NCBI RefSeq assembly: GCF_000143415.4
Contig: NW_003314267.1
Span: 2,198,932-2,262,931 of the forward strand
Reading direction: 5' to 3'
Source: Selaginella moellendorffii
Lineage: Eukaryota > Streptophyta > Lycopodiopsida > Selaginellales > Selaginellaceae
Length of the DNA stretch: 64,000 nucleotides
The position numbers and the translations under genes are program-made. A model generated the notes under the pieces. It was not told where the DNA came from. It saw only the letters and a program-made list of their open reading frames with translations, and made no database searches. Shown piece after piece: positions 44,593 through 55,589 of this stretch (position 1 is the stretch's first letter; each line of letters opens with the position of its first letter).

Positions 44593-45039
44593 GATTTTCA
44601 TTAAGTTCAAATTATGGTACAAGATCTCAAAAATACCTATTGGAGGAAGCAAAGTCCATGGCTGCTTGGTGCTGCTTAAGTTGATGCCCATTAAGTGACC
44701 TTCATCCTCTGTTATAATCTCAGCATCTCTCATGTCTCTATTGAGCACACTAGTTAGACATGATATAGCTTCAGTTTGCTTAAGTAGAACCTGGAAAACA
44801 AACACGCCCTGATAAGAATAGAGAGCTACTGGAATCAAAATATTGCACCTCTTGAATATCAGTCAAGCTTTGCTCATCAAGTTGGCCTGGTAGAAAGGAT
44901 GCATTTCTCTATGCTGCATGAAATTGACAAGACCGAGTCCACTTTTCTTGGAAGCTCTATTGTTGGCTGGAGCTAAGAAAGTAAAGGGGAGTGTTTTAGC
45001 TAGTTATGCCTCTAGTTATGGCCTTTTAGGGGACAATAT
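44593..45039. other. Shared downstream flank, unit 2
   Basis: Counterpart of 28035-28494, including an unrecognised minus-strand frame (about 44838-44590) with VLLKQTEAISCLTSVLNRDM. Confidence 0.4.
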
Positions 45040-46170
45040 TGTAGCATATGTAGTTTTCACCCTTAAGATTTACCATAAGATAACTATGAAGTAGAACCTA
45101 AACCCTCCATATGCCATGTGTTATATGCCACATGCCACATGCCATGTGTCCAAAAGACAGTGGAGTGGAACCCGAGTTCAAAGGCCTTGGGCCATTGAAT
45201 GAAGGAACAGTGCTAAACTCTCAAGTATAGAGCCAAGGAGCATTAGCACTAGAGCATAGAACAATTCCCAAACATACAACCCAAGAAGCAAAGGGATAAA
45301 AGCACAAAGTAACTTAAATCAGTCCTAAAGTATCCAACATCCCAATGCCAAGGCCAACATGCAAAACAAAGCTAAATAAAGTTTGGCGCTCTTTTAGCAT
45401 ACTGATAGCTTAACGCAAGGATATGAGTACTCCACCAGCTAGCATGGAATGGAACTTGGGCTTAAACCCAAGCCGGATGCAAAACAAGGACAGACACACA
45501 AGCAAGAGCTAAATTATGCCTCAGATTGGTCAGTTATGCCCACCTACCCACTATTCCTACTATGCATTTGGAACCCCCCATATCCCACCCCTCTGAGGAA
45601 CACATGCTTTGGGCTTTCACCCCAAATTTCCCTTAATACCAGGAGGTAGTCTCTAAGACAAACTTGAAATTTACTAAATATGGAATGTCTTTAGATTGCA
45701 AATTTGGATACGGGACAAACACCATTGTGTTCAGAAGAATCTCTACATTCCGTAGATATACCAAATGAGCAAATCTAGATACTTTCCATAAATAGCATTT
45801 AGGACTAAAATGAAACTAACACAAAGGGCATGATAGCAAGGGTGTTTGGCAAACATAATAAGCTATCATCTAGCGATATTGAGGGATTAGTTTCAATATG
45901 TGAGGGTTTTTGTCACTAGCCAGTGCAAGACATAACGAAACAGAAACTCTTTACTAGGCTAAGTATGCTTAGTTAATAACACGTAGGAATTCTATCCTTA
46001 TACTCGTCCCGTTTAAGTACACTTGAAATGCCCAGTTAACTCCACTAACACAAAAGGGACTGATAAAGGGTTCAACAATACCAACCTCCTGCCGTCATGG
46101 TAGTAAGGAAAGAATAATCAAAAGGACAATTGATAGGTAACTTTCGATACCTGAAGTTACATTCACGACA
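45040..46170 (-). repeat. Solo LTR at the unit 2/3 junction
   Basis: 1131 bp, TGTAGCATAT...ACGACA, with AATAT on both sides (45035-45039, 46171-46175). Same insertion point and length as the copy at 28495-29625, so both derive from one insertion copied by the later duplication. Confidence 0.85.
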
Positions 46171-46642
46171 AATATAATGTTTTGGAATTTCTTATAATAA
46201 AGATGCCTTCTAAGAATTTAGGTTCTAGGTTAGGAAAAGTAGTCTTCCAACCACATTGGAGGCAATCTTGATTGAAGAGGCATTGGCTCTTAGAAGCTTG
46301 GTAGAGCTGTTTTTTCTCCTCCTCCCTTCCAAAGGCAATGCTCTCAAATAATATTTTGACTGTTTTAATTTCTTTATTAATTAAATCCTAAAATTTCCCT
46401 TCTAATAGCATGTTGTATATTATGTATATTAGAACTCCAATTAAATATGAAGAATTAAATAAGCCCATCCTTCCAACAAAGTTTCCAATTCACAGAACAA
46501 TGCTATTTCCAATTTATTTGAATGATAGATAAAAGAATCCTCAAATAATCACTAAAAGCTGTGGTGAGGGGAGGTGAGGACTTCCAAGGAGATGAAAGAG
46601 CCTCTTTAGCTATAACAAGGAAACCTTCTTGGTGAAGAGTGC

Positions 46643-48573
46643 TTCTTATTAAACACCATCCTAATTCACTCTCTCTCTACTCACCTAGCAGTGATGTGGC
46701 ATGATGCTTTCTTTTTGTTTTTTCCTCTAGCGCACTCCCTCTCCCATCCGTCGCTGCTGCACACTCCTGCCCATGGCTATTGCCTGCCCACCCGCTCGCC
46801 CTCAACTTGCCCACCCACACATCTGCCTGTGCCCAACGTGCACCCTAATTATTTTCACGTGGCCACAACCCCAACACTTAGCCAAATTTCAATTAGCATG
46901 CCCTGTTCCACGTGGTTAGTTGCCCCATAATTGACCTAAAAAAGTTTCCATTCACGCCTACACCTTGTTCCACATGGTTAGTTGCCCTATAAACATTTCT
47001 GTTTCTTTTATGATCAAGCATGGTGGCAGAATATCAATTTCTAGAGGTAAGCAATCAATTCAACTTCATAATAATTCAAGAAAATCATTCAGGATCCCCT
47101 ATGGCTTGATGAGGTGTAAGAATTCCATGAAAAGGATTATTTTTATGCAGATGATTTAGATTGGAATTTGTCTAAATCAAATGAAATTATAGCTTCTATT
47201 GTGTATATATTACAGTAGGATGTGAATAGGATTCTAAATAGTGAGAAGAGAAGGGGTGATGGAGTGGATTTTTTCTCAATTTTCCAATAAAAATCATGAT
47301 CTTGGAGATTTAAAATGACCCAAAAACACAAGCTTTTTATCATTAATCAGATATATTTTTAACAAAATATAATTACTAACTTCTTGACACAGGTATTGGT
47401 GTGAATATGGAAAACAAGATGCTTATAAAAAATCCTCTACAATTGCTAAATCTACACCAAAGTCAGGACTTGGAAGTAGATTGGAAGTAGTAGTAGGTCA
47501 AAGTTCTACCCTTGCAATTTTTTTGTCAAACAGTTTTACAAATGGCTTGATTATTTGCAGATCACATATTATCATAAAGAGCATTGTGATAAGAATGGGA
47601 TTCCCTGTCATGGTTAATTTGATTTGAATGGAGGAAAGTCATTATTTCCTCAGCAGATATTTGACATTGGGTGGTTCATATGATCCAGCAGAATTTCACA
47701 TCAAATTAGATTTATAATGAGGATATGCAAATTGTGGGAAGGAACAAGTCAACCAGTGAACCTCCTTGTCGAGATGATTTTCTAACTATGCAGGATATTA
47801 ATAATTTGCATAGGAAGCATTTGCTTTCAACTTATTGACTACATGAGAATGATGCACAACACGTATTTAAAAAAACACAAATCCCAAGAAAGTATTTTTC
47901 TATTAGAAAGGTGATTGAGGTAAAGATTATTTTACCATAGGGATTCAAACACCTTGGCAACTGCAAAAAATGGTGGACTTTGCAAATAATAATTTGTTGA
48001 GTCTTGATGCAACTTTTAAAACTAATTATTACAAGATAAAATTTTGGAATTTCAACAGCACGTTGATAGTTATAATATATCCTCCAAGCAAGCAAAACCT
48101 TTGGTGGAAAGAATTACAAGTAAAAGAAAAGCTTCTAGTAGCCTAGAAGCAATTCCTTTTACTAGGCAAAGGAACAACAAGAAAGAAAAGCTCTTTAAAC
48201 AAAAAACTTAATCTTAGCAAAGAATAAATTTATAAAAAAACTCTTTATGTACTTGCATTGCATATGTTTAGATTAGTGAGAAGATTTCATAGCAAAAGTG
48301 GATCACCACTCCTATTGTTGATCATGGTCATCCATGACACTCATTGGCACGTAAAAAGGCATCCATGCATGCGCTGATTGAAATTGGGGTTGTGGCCACT
48401 TGGAAATAATTAGGGCGCATGCTAGGCGTGGGCAGGGAGTGCAGGTCGGGTGATAGCTACAGGCGGGAGTGCGCAGCTGCAACAGATGGGAGAGGCATGA
48501 TGCCACATCACTGCCAGGTAAGCAGAGAGAGAGAGAGAGAGAGTGAATCAGGATGGTGTTTAATGGAAGGCAC
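46643..48573. mobile_element. MULE-like DNA transposon, non-autonomous, 1.93 kb
   Basis: Flanked by the 9-bp direct repeat GAAGAGTGC (46634-46642, 48574-48582), which continues TT on both sides. Long imperfect inverted repeats of about 250 bp: left TTAAACACCATCCTAATTCA, right (reversed) TTAAACACCATCCTGATTCA, followed by CT-rich runs, ACCT(A/G)GCAGTGATGTGGCAT, and later GGCCACAACCCCAA in both arms. A 9-bp duplication and long inverted ends fit the Mutator superfamily. The interior (about 46.9-48.3 kb) has short frames such as YHKEHCDKNGIPCHG but no transposase. The unfilled site is in unit 1. Confidence 0.8.
47678..47682. other. Unfilled target site of the LARD-like element
   Basis: GGTTCATATGATCC is continuous here. 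In unit 2 the same sequence is split: ATATGATCC starts right after the 3' LTR (40782). Confidence 0.8.
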
Positions 48574-48688
48574 GAAGAGTGCTTTTATTCTAGTAGTTAT
48601 GGTATCATGGAGATTTTAAGCTTTTTAAGTTTAGAAAGTGCATTGTGTTCAAAATAGGAGTTTAATTAACTTCCATTTCAAAATCAAA

Positions 48689-49962
48689 TTAAATCCTCAG
48701 AGTGTCCAAGAGCCACTGGCGATTAAGTCCCCCAGCTTGCAAAGCCGTCATATAATCCTTATAAACCATAGGCTTAAACACTGGAGAGCCCTCCACCAAT
48801 TTGCTCGCTGGGTGCACCAAACTCTGCCAATTTGGCCCTATTGCCACTGGAATGGACATTCGATCTTCACTGCTATTAACCACAGCCCTGTGCTGGGCAC
48901 TCTTATACTTGTCATTGCTCAAAATCTGCAAGAGAATAAAAAGAAAACATTAACTTTGACCAGTCAGTCAATGCTAGTGAACGAGAAAGAGTGAACGCTG
49001 ACCTGGATCTGGTCGCCCAGATTGACCACGAACGAATAAGGTATGGGCTTCACGGAGTACCACTCGTTACCGTGCATCACCTGGAGACCCTCGACGTGAT
49101 CTTGGAGCAGCAGCGTGATCGATCCGGGGTCCGAGTGTGGGCCGATTCCCAGCACCAGATCGGGCTCGGGGCAAGCAGGATAGAAGTTGAGAGCCATGAC
49201 TTGCGAGCAGCCATTGAATGCCTTGTCGATGTAATCCTTTGGAAGATCCAAGCTCTCGGAGATGAGCTCCAGGAGGAACTTTGCAAGGTTGCGAACGCGA
49301 GTGGAGTAATCGGCAGTAACTTTCCTATAAGATGATCATATACCAGCGATGTTAAGAAAGGACGGCGAGAAGGTATTTATACCTGTAAGATGCTGGCTTT
49401 TCAGGCCAGAGTTCTTGCATCTCGGCCAGTGGGAGGCAGCTATGGCGGAGGTAATCTCTCCAGCTAAAGACCTTGTCTTGTGTTACATTGAAGCTGGTTC
49501 CATACCTCATTCGGGATTCGGTGTCTGTGGAGAAGTAGCGCATTTTCTCCTCGTTTGGGAGAGCGTGGAATTCGCGAGCCACCGATTGCATTTCATCCAC
49601 CAAAGAATGGGGAACACCGTGATTGATCACCTGTATGGCGAAGATCACACAATTCTCGATCAATTCTAGACCCAATGATTGGAACAAAGAGATTTTGGGA
49701 CATCCAACACCCAGCAAGAGCAATAGCACACCTGGAAGAAGCCCCATTGCACGCAAGCTTCACGGATTTGCGGGACAAGCGCTGCTCGAGCCTCGCTCGA
49801 ATTCAAGGCGGCGCCAAGATCCAAGACTGGGAAGCTTTCCTCGCGATGAACGGCATTTGGGCGCTCCTCTTTGGATTGGATGTAAATGCCGGGCAGCTTG
49901 TCCAGGCCCGAATCCACCAGATTCTTCACACCCAAGTGGAGTGGAAGAACTTCGGTGGCCAT
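48689..49962 (-). CDS. 2-oxoglutarate/Fe(II)-dependent dioxygenase, copy 4 (unit 3)
   Basis: Four exons: 49962-49732, 49630-49383, 49324-49003 and 48925-48689, 345 residues. Fe ligands His223, Asp225 and His279 and 2-oxoglutarate Arg289/Ser291 are conserved. Nearly identical to copy 2, differing for instance at HALPNEEK versus HALANEEK in exon 2 and NWQSL versus NWESL in exon 4. It diverges from intact OEP80, with 240 bp between the two start codons. A TATAAAA box is at 49997-50003 (reverse). Enzyme class is secure; substrate unknown. Confidence 0.9.
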
Positions 49963-50202
49963 TGTTGAGCTCTTCGCAAAGATAAGCTTCCTCTGGTTTT
50001 ATACTAAAACTTTCTTGGCGAATACGAAAAAATATCTTGGATTTTCTAGATTCTAAAAGAGGTTCGGTCCCGTGTGGCTGCTAAGAAGGAACTACGAAAC
50101 TAAAAGTTGGCATAGCAAAATGAACCACCGCTCAGCGGTCCAGATGGCATCACGAATGGACGGACGTGATTGCTCTATTGGTCTCGAGGATATTCCAGGG
50201 CC
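49963..50202. promoter_or_regulatory. Bidirectional promoter between 2OGD copy 4 and OEP80
   Basis: Only 240 bp separate the two divergent start codons. A TATAAAA box toward the 2OGD lies at 49997-50003, conserved in units 1 and 2. No TATA box toward OEP80 was seen, as is common for plastid housekeeping genes. An in-frame ATG at 50170 could also start OEP80. Promoter function is inferred from layout. Confidence 0.5.
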
Positions 50203-53200
50203 ATGCCACGGGCAAAGGCAATGTCGTCTTCCAGGGCGGAGGCGCCACCGTCGGCGCTCCAGCCCGCGCGGATTCTCTTCTCCGGAATCAAGGTACCCGA
50301 TCTCTCGCGCCAGTTCCAGCAGCACAATGCCATCCCGTCGCTGCTCGATCGGATCAATTCGCCGCTGGCAGCTGCCAGATCCTTGCTCCAGCGCGTTCTT
50401 CCTCCTAGGGCAGCCACATCCGGCAGGGAGCCGCTGCTCCAGTCGCTCCAGGCGCGGATTTTAGGGTCGCTTCGGCAGCGCCATGCCGCGCTCTTCTGCT
50501 CGGCATCGCTGGGCGCTGGCGATGATCAGCGCAAGGAGAATTCCATGGCGGTGGCCGTCAGGAAGGGTTCTAGGGGGAAGGAGGAGGAGGAAAGAGTCCT
50601 TATCAGCGAGGTTCTTGTCCAAGATAAAGATGGGCAGGAGCTGGAAAACTCGGAGATTTTGGCCACTGCTCGACAGGCTCTAAAGTCGTGTAAATCGAAT
50701 TACGCGCTCACGACGAAAGAGGTCCAAGAGGACGTCCATCGGATCATCGAGACTGGATTTTTCGCGTCTTGCATGCCTGTTGCCGAAGATACACGAGATG
50801 GAGTCAGGCTGATTTTCAAGGTGCTGGCTGCTGATCCTTCTATTTTACTTCCCTTTTGCTGCATTCTCACAATCTTTTCCACAGGTCGAGGCTAACCAAG
50901 AACTTCGTGGCCTTGTTTGCAATGGCGCAAACGTTCTTCCCACGAAGGTTATCGAGGATGCCTTTCGAAACGAGTATGGTATGCCATTTGTTTCTCTTTT
51001 CATCTTTTTTCCGAGTGGGGAAGTAGCATTAAGAATGTATTGCATTGCTCTTTAAGTTTTGCAGGAAAAGTTGTGAACATTCAAAGGCTTAACACGGTTC
51101 TCGACACTTTGAATGGATGGTACCGAGATAGAGGCTACTTTGCACAGGTAGATTCTTGCGCATTCCTTTTTTTTGAGATGGTTCTAGTGACAGTACACAG
51201 GTGACAGACCTGGAGATAATGCCAGACGGTATTCTCAAAGTACAATTTGCTGAGGCAGTAGTTAACAACATCAATATACGATTTTTGGACAGGAAAACGT
51301 AAGCTTTTCTAGTCTGAAAGAAGTAAGGGTGTGTGAAAAGTTGAACTTGTAGGGGGGAGCCGACTGTCGGGAAAACAAGGCCCGAAACATTGCTTCGTCA
51401 GCTTACGACGAAAAAAGGACAGGTGAATTCCAAAATCTTTTTTGTTTCTAGCATTAGACCCTGTATGATAAATTTACAGGTATACAGCTTGCAACAAGGT
51501 AGACGAGATGCCGAAACGGTCTTTACAATGGGAATTATGGAAGATGTCAATATCGTGCCACAGGCTGCTGGAGGTATCATTTCTATTGTTGTATATGTTA
51601 TTGAAGAGGTATTGTTTTCAGATACTGGGATGGTAGACTTGACAATGAATGTAGTGGAACGTGTACCTGGAGGATTTTCCGCAGGAGGGGGGTTGTCAGG
51701 AAACGGGTATGTCATCACAACTTGTAAGAACCGAATTGATTTTCTAAATGTTACCATCTGCGCAGCATGACGAACGGAGCATTGTCGGGTTTGGTTGGGA
51801 GGTAAGACGGCTCGACTTCTATGGAATTTGTTTGTGTTAAAATGTTGGTGGCTGCAGTTTTGCTTATTCCCATAGAAATGTGTTTGGACGTAATCAGAAG
51901 CTGAACGTATCATTGGAGAGGGGTCAAGTGGACTCGATGTTTCGTATTAACTACACCGATCCTTGGATTGAGGGGGATGACAAACGCACGTCCAGAGCAA
52001 TCAACATCCAGGTAAAGCACGGAAAACTTCAAGGGACTTATCAGCTCACATATAGATATTTGCAGAATTCTCGGAGTCCAGCCTCTATGACTCATGGCGT
52101 TCGAAGAGATGTTAGTTCATCTGGACCTTCGCATGGCGGCGTGACTGTCAGCCGGCTCATGGCATCAGTTGATTACAGCAGACCGCTACGACCAAAATGG
52201 AGCGGAACCGCTGGTTTGAGCTTTCAGGTGTACGCGTGCCATTTATCTTCAAAGCTGCTAACTTGAATCTACACAGCGAGCAGGAGCACGGGATGAGCAT
52301 GGTCAGGCCAAGGCTATTGATGTGTATGGGGGACCACTTACATTCAGGTAGTCGGTGTCTTCACTTGGTTCTTCTTTTATAGAGAGTTTTATATCTGTAG
52401 TGGCAAAGCGCACGACGACATGCTCATTGCGAAGCTTGAGCTGGTATACACGGATTCTGGTGATTATGGCTCTTCTCAGGTACAGCATCGTTGTCTGCTC
52501 GTCTTTTTCGTGGACCGCCAACCGTTTCCTTCATGTTCCAGCTTGTTTTAAACACGGAGCAAGGACTGCCAATTGCCCCGGATTGGCTTTTCTTCAATCG
52601 TGTCAACATCAGGGCCCGCCAGGGCGTGAGGATCGGACAAGTTCGATGCATAACAAGGCAGGCCACATTTGTTTTTGTTTTTCCAAAGTCGGTTTCATAA
52701 TCTCGTGGTTTTTCTAGCTTCTCTGCCGGTAACGTGGCTGGAGATCTCGCCCCTCACGAAGCGTTTCCGATAGGAGGAACAAACAGCGTCCGTGGTTACG
52801 ACGAGGGAGCAGTCGGATCCGGGCGCTCTTACGCCGTGGCCAGCGGAGAAATCTCCATTCCTTTGGTAAGAAGAAGCTTTTGCTCAGACTCAGTTTTTGC
52901 TCAAGCGATCTCAAATCTTTGTTTTGCTCTTTTCTCTTTAGTGGGGTCCTTTGGAAGGTGCTGTGTTTGCAGACTATGGAACAGATCTAGGATCCGGACA
53001 CACAGTTCCCGGTAAGTCGATGTGATCTTTCTTTTGAAAGCTTTTATCGATCGAGCTCTTATAAACAGGTGATCCTGCGAGTGTTAGAGGAAAGCCAGGC
53101 TCTGGATATGGCTATGGAGCGGGCATTCGTGTCGATTCTCCTCTCGGGCCATTGCGACTAGAGTATGCTCTCAACGATCATAGAGCAAAGCGCTTCCATT

Positions 53201-53223
53201 TTGGTATCGGCTATAGAAATTAA
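50203..53223 (+). CDS. OEP80: OEP80 / Toc75-V, chloroplast outer-envelope Omp85 protein
   Basis: Sixteen exons: 50203-50820, 50885-50978, 51065-51147, 51201-51298, 51353-51422, 51480-51573, 51622-51706, 51766-51801, 51858-52011, 52066-52227, 52277-52347, 52401-52479, 52542-52657, 52718-52865, 52942-53011 and 53069-53223. Together they give 710 residues with consistent phases. OEP80 is the essential Omp85 protein that assembles beta-barrels in the chloroplast outer envelope (known for Arabidopsis). The N terminus ([10 protein letters not shown]...) is Arg/Ser/Ala-rich. POTRA domains start near residue 131 ([34 protein letters not shown]). The barrel has [54 protein letters not shown] (the VRGY Omp85 hallmark) and a C-terminal strand ending [10 protein letters not shown]. 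One intron (52658-52717) is GC-AG; the others are GT-AG. The copies in units 1 and 2 are broken, so this is the only complete copy seen. Confidence 0.95.
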
Positions 53224-53376
53224 GCTCTCTTATAGACATAGACATGTTCCATTTAAATCCTCCTTTCTTGGAAGCTTCTAAAACGTATATTCCTGGGATA
53301 TTAGAATATTTAAATTATTGCGAATGTGTGACCTCTTTCACACGGCTTAGGGTTTATCAGAGAGAGGTGCGCAGCT

Positions 53377-55291
53377 ATGGCGGGGAAGCTACTCCATTCC
53401 GTGAATCTCATCGATGCGCGCAGTGGCGAATCGATCAAGGCCGCCGATGCGCTGCGCAACAAGGTAACGCTGCTCGCGATCGCGCCGCACTGGCTGCCGA
53501 TGCCGCTGCGGCAGACCATGGCGTCGCTGGTCGAGGTCGTGGACGAGCTCCAGCAGCAGGGCAAGGAGATCGCGCTCGTCTACGTCGCCGTGGATCGCGA
53601 CGAGGACATGATCGCCAACCTCAAGGCACGCGGCAACGACAGGGTTCTCGACGATCGCCCGTCGCAGGAGTGTTTTGACGATCTCCGGAAGCAGATGTCG
53701 CAGGGGTGGATGGCTGTTCCTCTGGAGGATTCCGCCACGCGCGAGTCGCTACTCAAGGATTTGCGGTCTGGAGCTGGGATTTTCCATCTGGCCGTGATTG
53801 GAGAGGATGGAGAGGTCTTAACGCAAGATGGCCTGGACGTGATCTACAAGTGGGGGGCCGAGGGGTTTCCTTTCAGCGACGAACGAATTCAAGCCCTGGA
53901 GAAGGAGGCCGAGGAGAGGAAAGCCAACCAGAGTCTAAAGTCGCTGCTCGTCTCTCCGGATCGAGACTTCGTCATTGCAAACGATGGATCGAAGGTTTGT
54001 TCTCTAGATTGTTTTCGTTGTTCTTCCATCCTTTCTCTCATGTGTTTCTTGTGTTTCTCGGTTTTAAGGTGAAAGTAGAGAGCTTGGAAGGGAAGATCGT
54101 GGCGCTATACTTCTCCGGGCACTGGTGTGGTCCTTGCCGGAGCTTCACTCCCGTGCTGGCCAGGCTTTACAAACAGCTCAAAGACAAAGGTGAGGAGTTT
54201 GAGGTGGTGTTCGTCTCAGCGGACAACGACGAAGACGCTTTCGAGGAGTACCACAAGGAGATGCCATGGCTTGCGATTCCCTTCTCGGATTCCAAGACGA
54301 GGAAGCAGCTGGATCGCATTTTCGACATAGGTGGGATCCCGTCGCTGGTGGTCCTGGGCAAGGATGGCAAGACTGTCCACACTGATGCCGTGCAGCTCGT
54401 TTCCAAGCATGGTGTCGACGCTTATCCCTTCACTCCAGAGAAGCTGGACGAGATCAAGGCTGAGCAGGAGAAGAGGCGTGCTCAGCAAACTCTGGACTCG
54501 CTCCTGGTATCAAACAGCCGCGACTTTGTTGTCACTCACGATGGCAAAGAGGTAACTTGGAAAGTTTTTCTTCCTGACGCTGAAAAGTCTTTGTTTTCCA
54601 GGTGAAAATCAGCGAGCTCAAAGGAAAGACTGTCGGACTCTACTTCTCGGCTCACTGGTGCCCGCCTTGCCGCGGATTCACGCCGGAGCTCGTCCAAGTC
54701 TACAACGAGCTCAAGCAAAAGAACGCCGAGTTTGAGATCATCTTCGTCTCCAGCGACCGTGACGAGGGGGCCTTCAAGTCCTACTTCGCATCGATGCCGT
54801 GGCTGGCCCTCCCCTTCTCGGACCGCGAATCCAAGTCGGAGCTCTCCAGCTACTTCGAGGTGGAAGGCATTCCAACGCTGGTGATCCTGGGACCCGATGG
54901 GAAAACTCTCACCGCGGCTGGACGACGCCTGGTGGGGGCTTACAAAGCAGCGGCGTTTCCTTTCACGGGCTCGCACATCGAAGCTCTCAAATCCAAGGAG
55001 ATGGAGGAAGCCAACGCCGTGGCGGCACAGCTCCCGAAAGAGATCACTCACTCGAGCCATCCGGAGCATCCGCTCGCGCTCGTCGTGAGCGCGTACAAGG
55101 GGCCGTATGGCTGTGATGTCTGCGATCAAGATGGTACTGGCTGGGTCTATCACTGCGCCGAGTGCTCGTTTGATATCCATCCCAAGTGTGCCAAGCCGGA
55201 GATTGAGAAGAAGAAAGCGGAAGAACAAGAGGGCGGCGGCGCCAAGAAGGAAGGCTGGGTTTGCGAAGGCGATGTTTGCAAGAAGAATTAA
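53377..55291 (+). CDS. Nucleoredoxin (three thioredoxin-like domains, C1-like tail)
   Basis: Three exons: 53377-53994, 54069-54551 and 54602-55291, 596 residues, introns 74 and 50 bp. Plant nucleoredoxins reduce protein disulfides; NRX1 protects antioxidant enzymes such as catalase. Domain 1 (about residues 1-150) has WLPM at 39-42 in place of WCxxC, so it is not redox-active. Domain 2 has WCGPC at 225-229 (LYFSGHWCGPCRSFTP). Domain 3 has WCPPC at 386-390 (LYFSAHWCPPCRGFTP). Each domain begins at or near an exon start with VK(V/I). The C terminus has a C1-like zinc module (YGCDVCDQDGTGWVYHCAEC then FDIHPKC) and ends EGDVCKKN. The gene begins 153 bp after the OEP80 stop, on the same strand. 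Confidence 0.95.
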
Positions 55292-55589
55292 ACTGAGCCG
55301 AATATTCTAAGGTATAGCAAGTTTGCTCTATAGAGACAAAAAAGGTGATAAAAGCCCTAAACAAGTATCTACGACTTGTTTGTTGTAGCCAAGCAATACA
55401 TGGAATGTTTAGGAGAAACAATAGCAAGATGCAATAAAGACGGCCATTCGAGCAGGAAGTTCGCATAGTTCAGAAGCTGGATATGGCCGACAAGAAGAAG
55501 AGCCAGTATACATTTACACAAAGATATATATCCTTGGAGTCCTGAGGATTTGGCCTAGTTATCTGCAGGACTTTAAGAGTGGCTTGCGA

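Larger units (their letters stand above)
31395..45039. repeat. Tandem gene-block unit 2 (with nested insertions)
   Basis: Second homologous block. It is expanded by a MULE-like element (31863-41688) that itself carries a large LTR element, then continues with 2OGD copy 3, a truncated OEP80 copy, the RNase H tail and tRNA-like genes. It ends at the AATAT of the second solo LTR. Confidence 0.85.
46171..51314. repeat. Tandem gene-block unit 3
   Basis: Third block, holding 2OGD copy 4 and the start of the intact OEP80 gene. Homology to unit 2 ends at 51314, where unit 2 is joined to the retroelement tail. To the right the sequence is single-copy OEP80. Confidence 0.85.

Noticed and set aside
46965-47159. 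Open frame MFHMVSCPINISVSF...
   Set aside because: Short, inside the MULE interior, and differing between copies without coding constraint.
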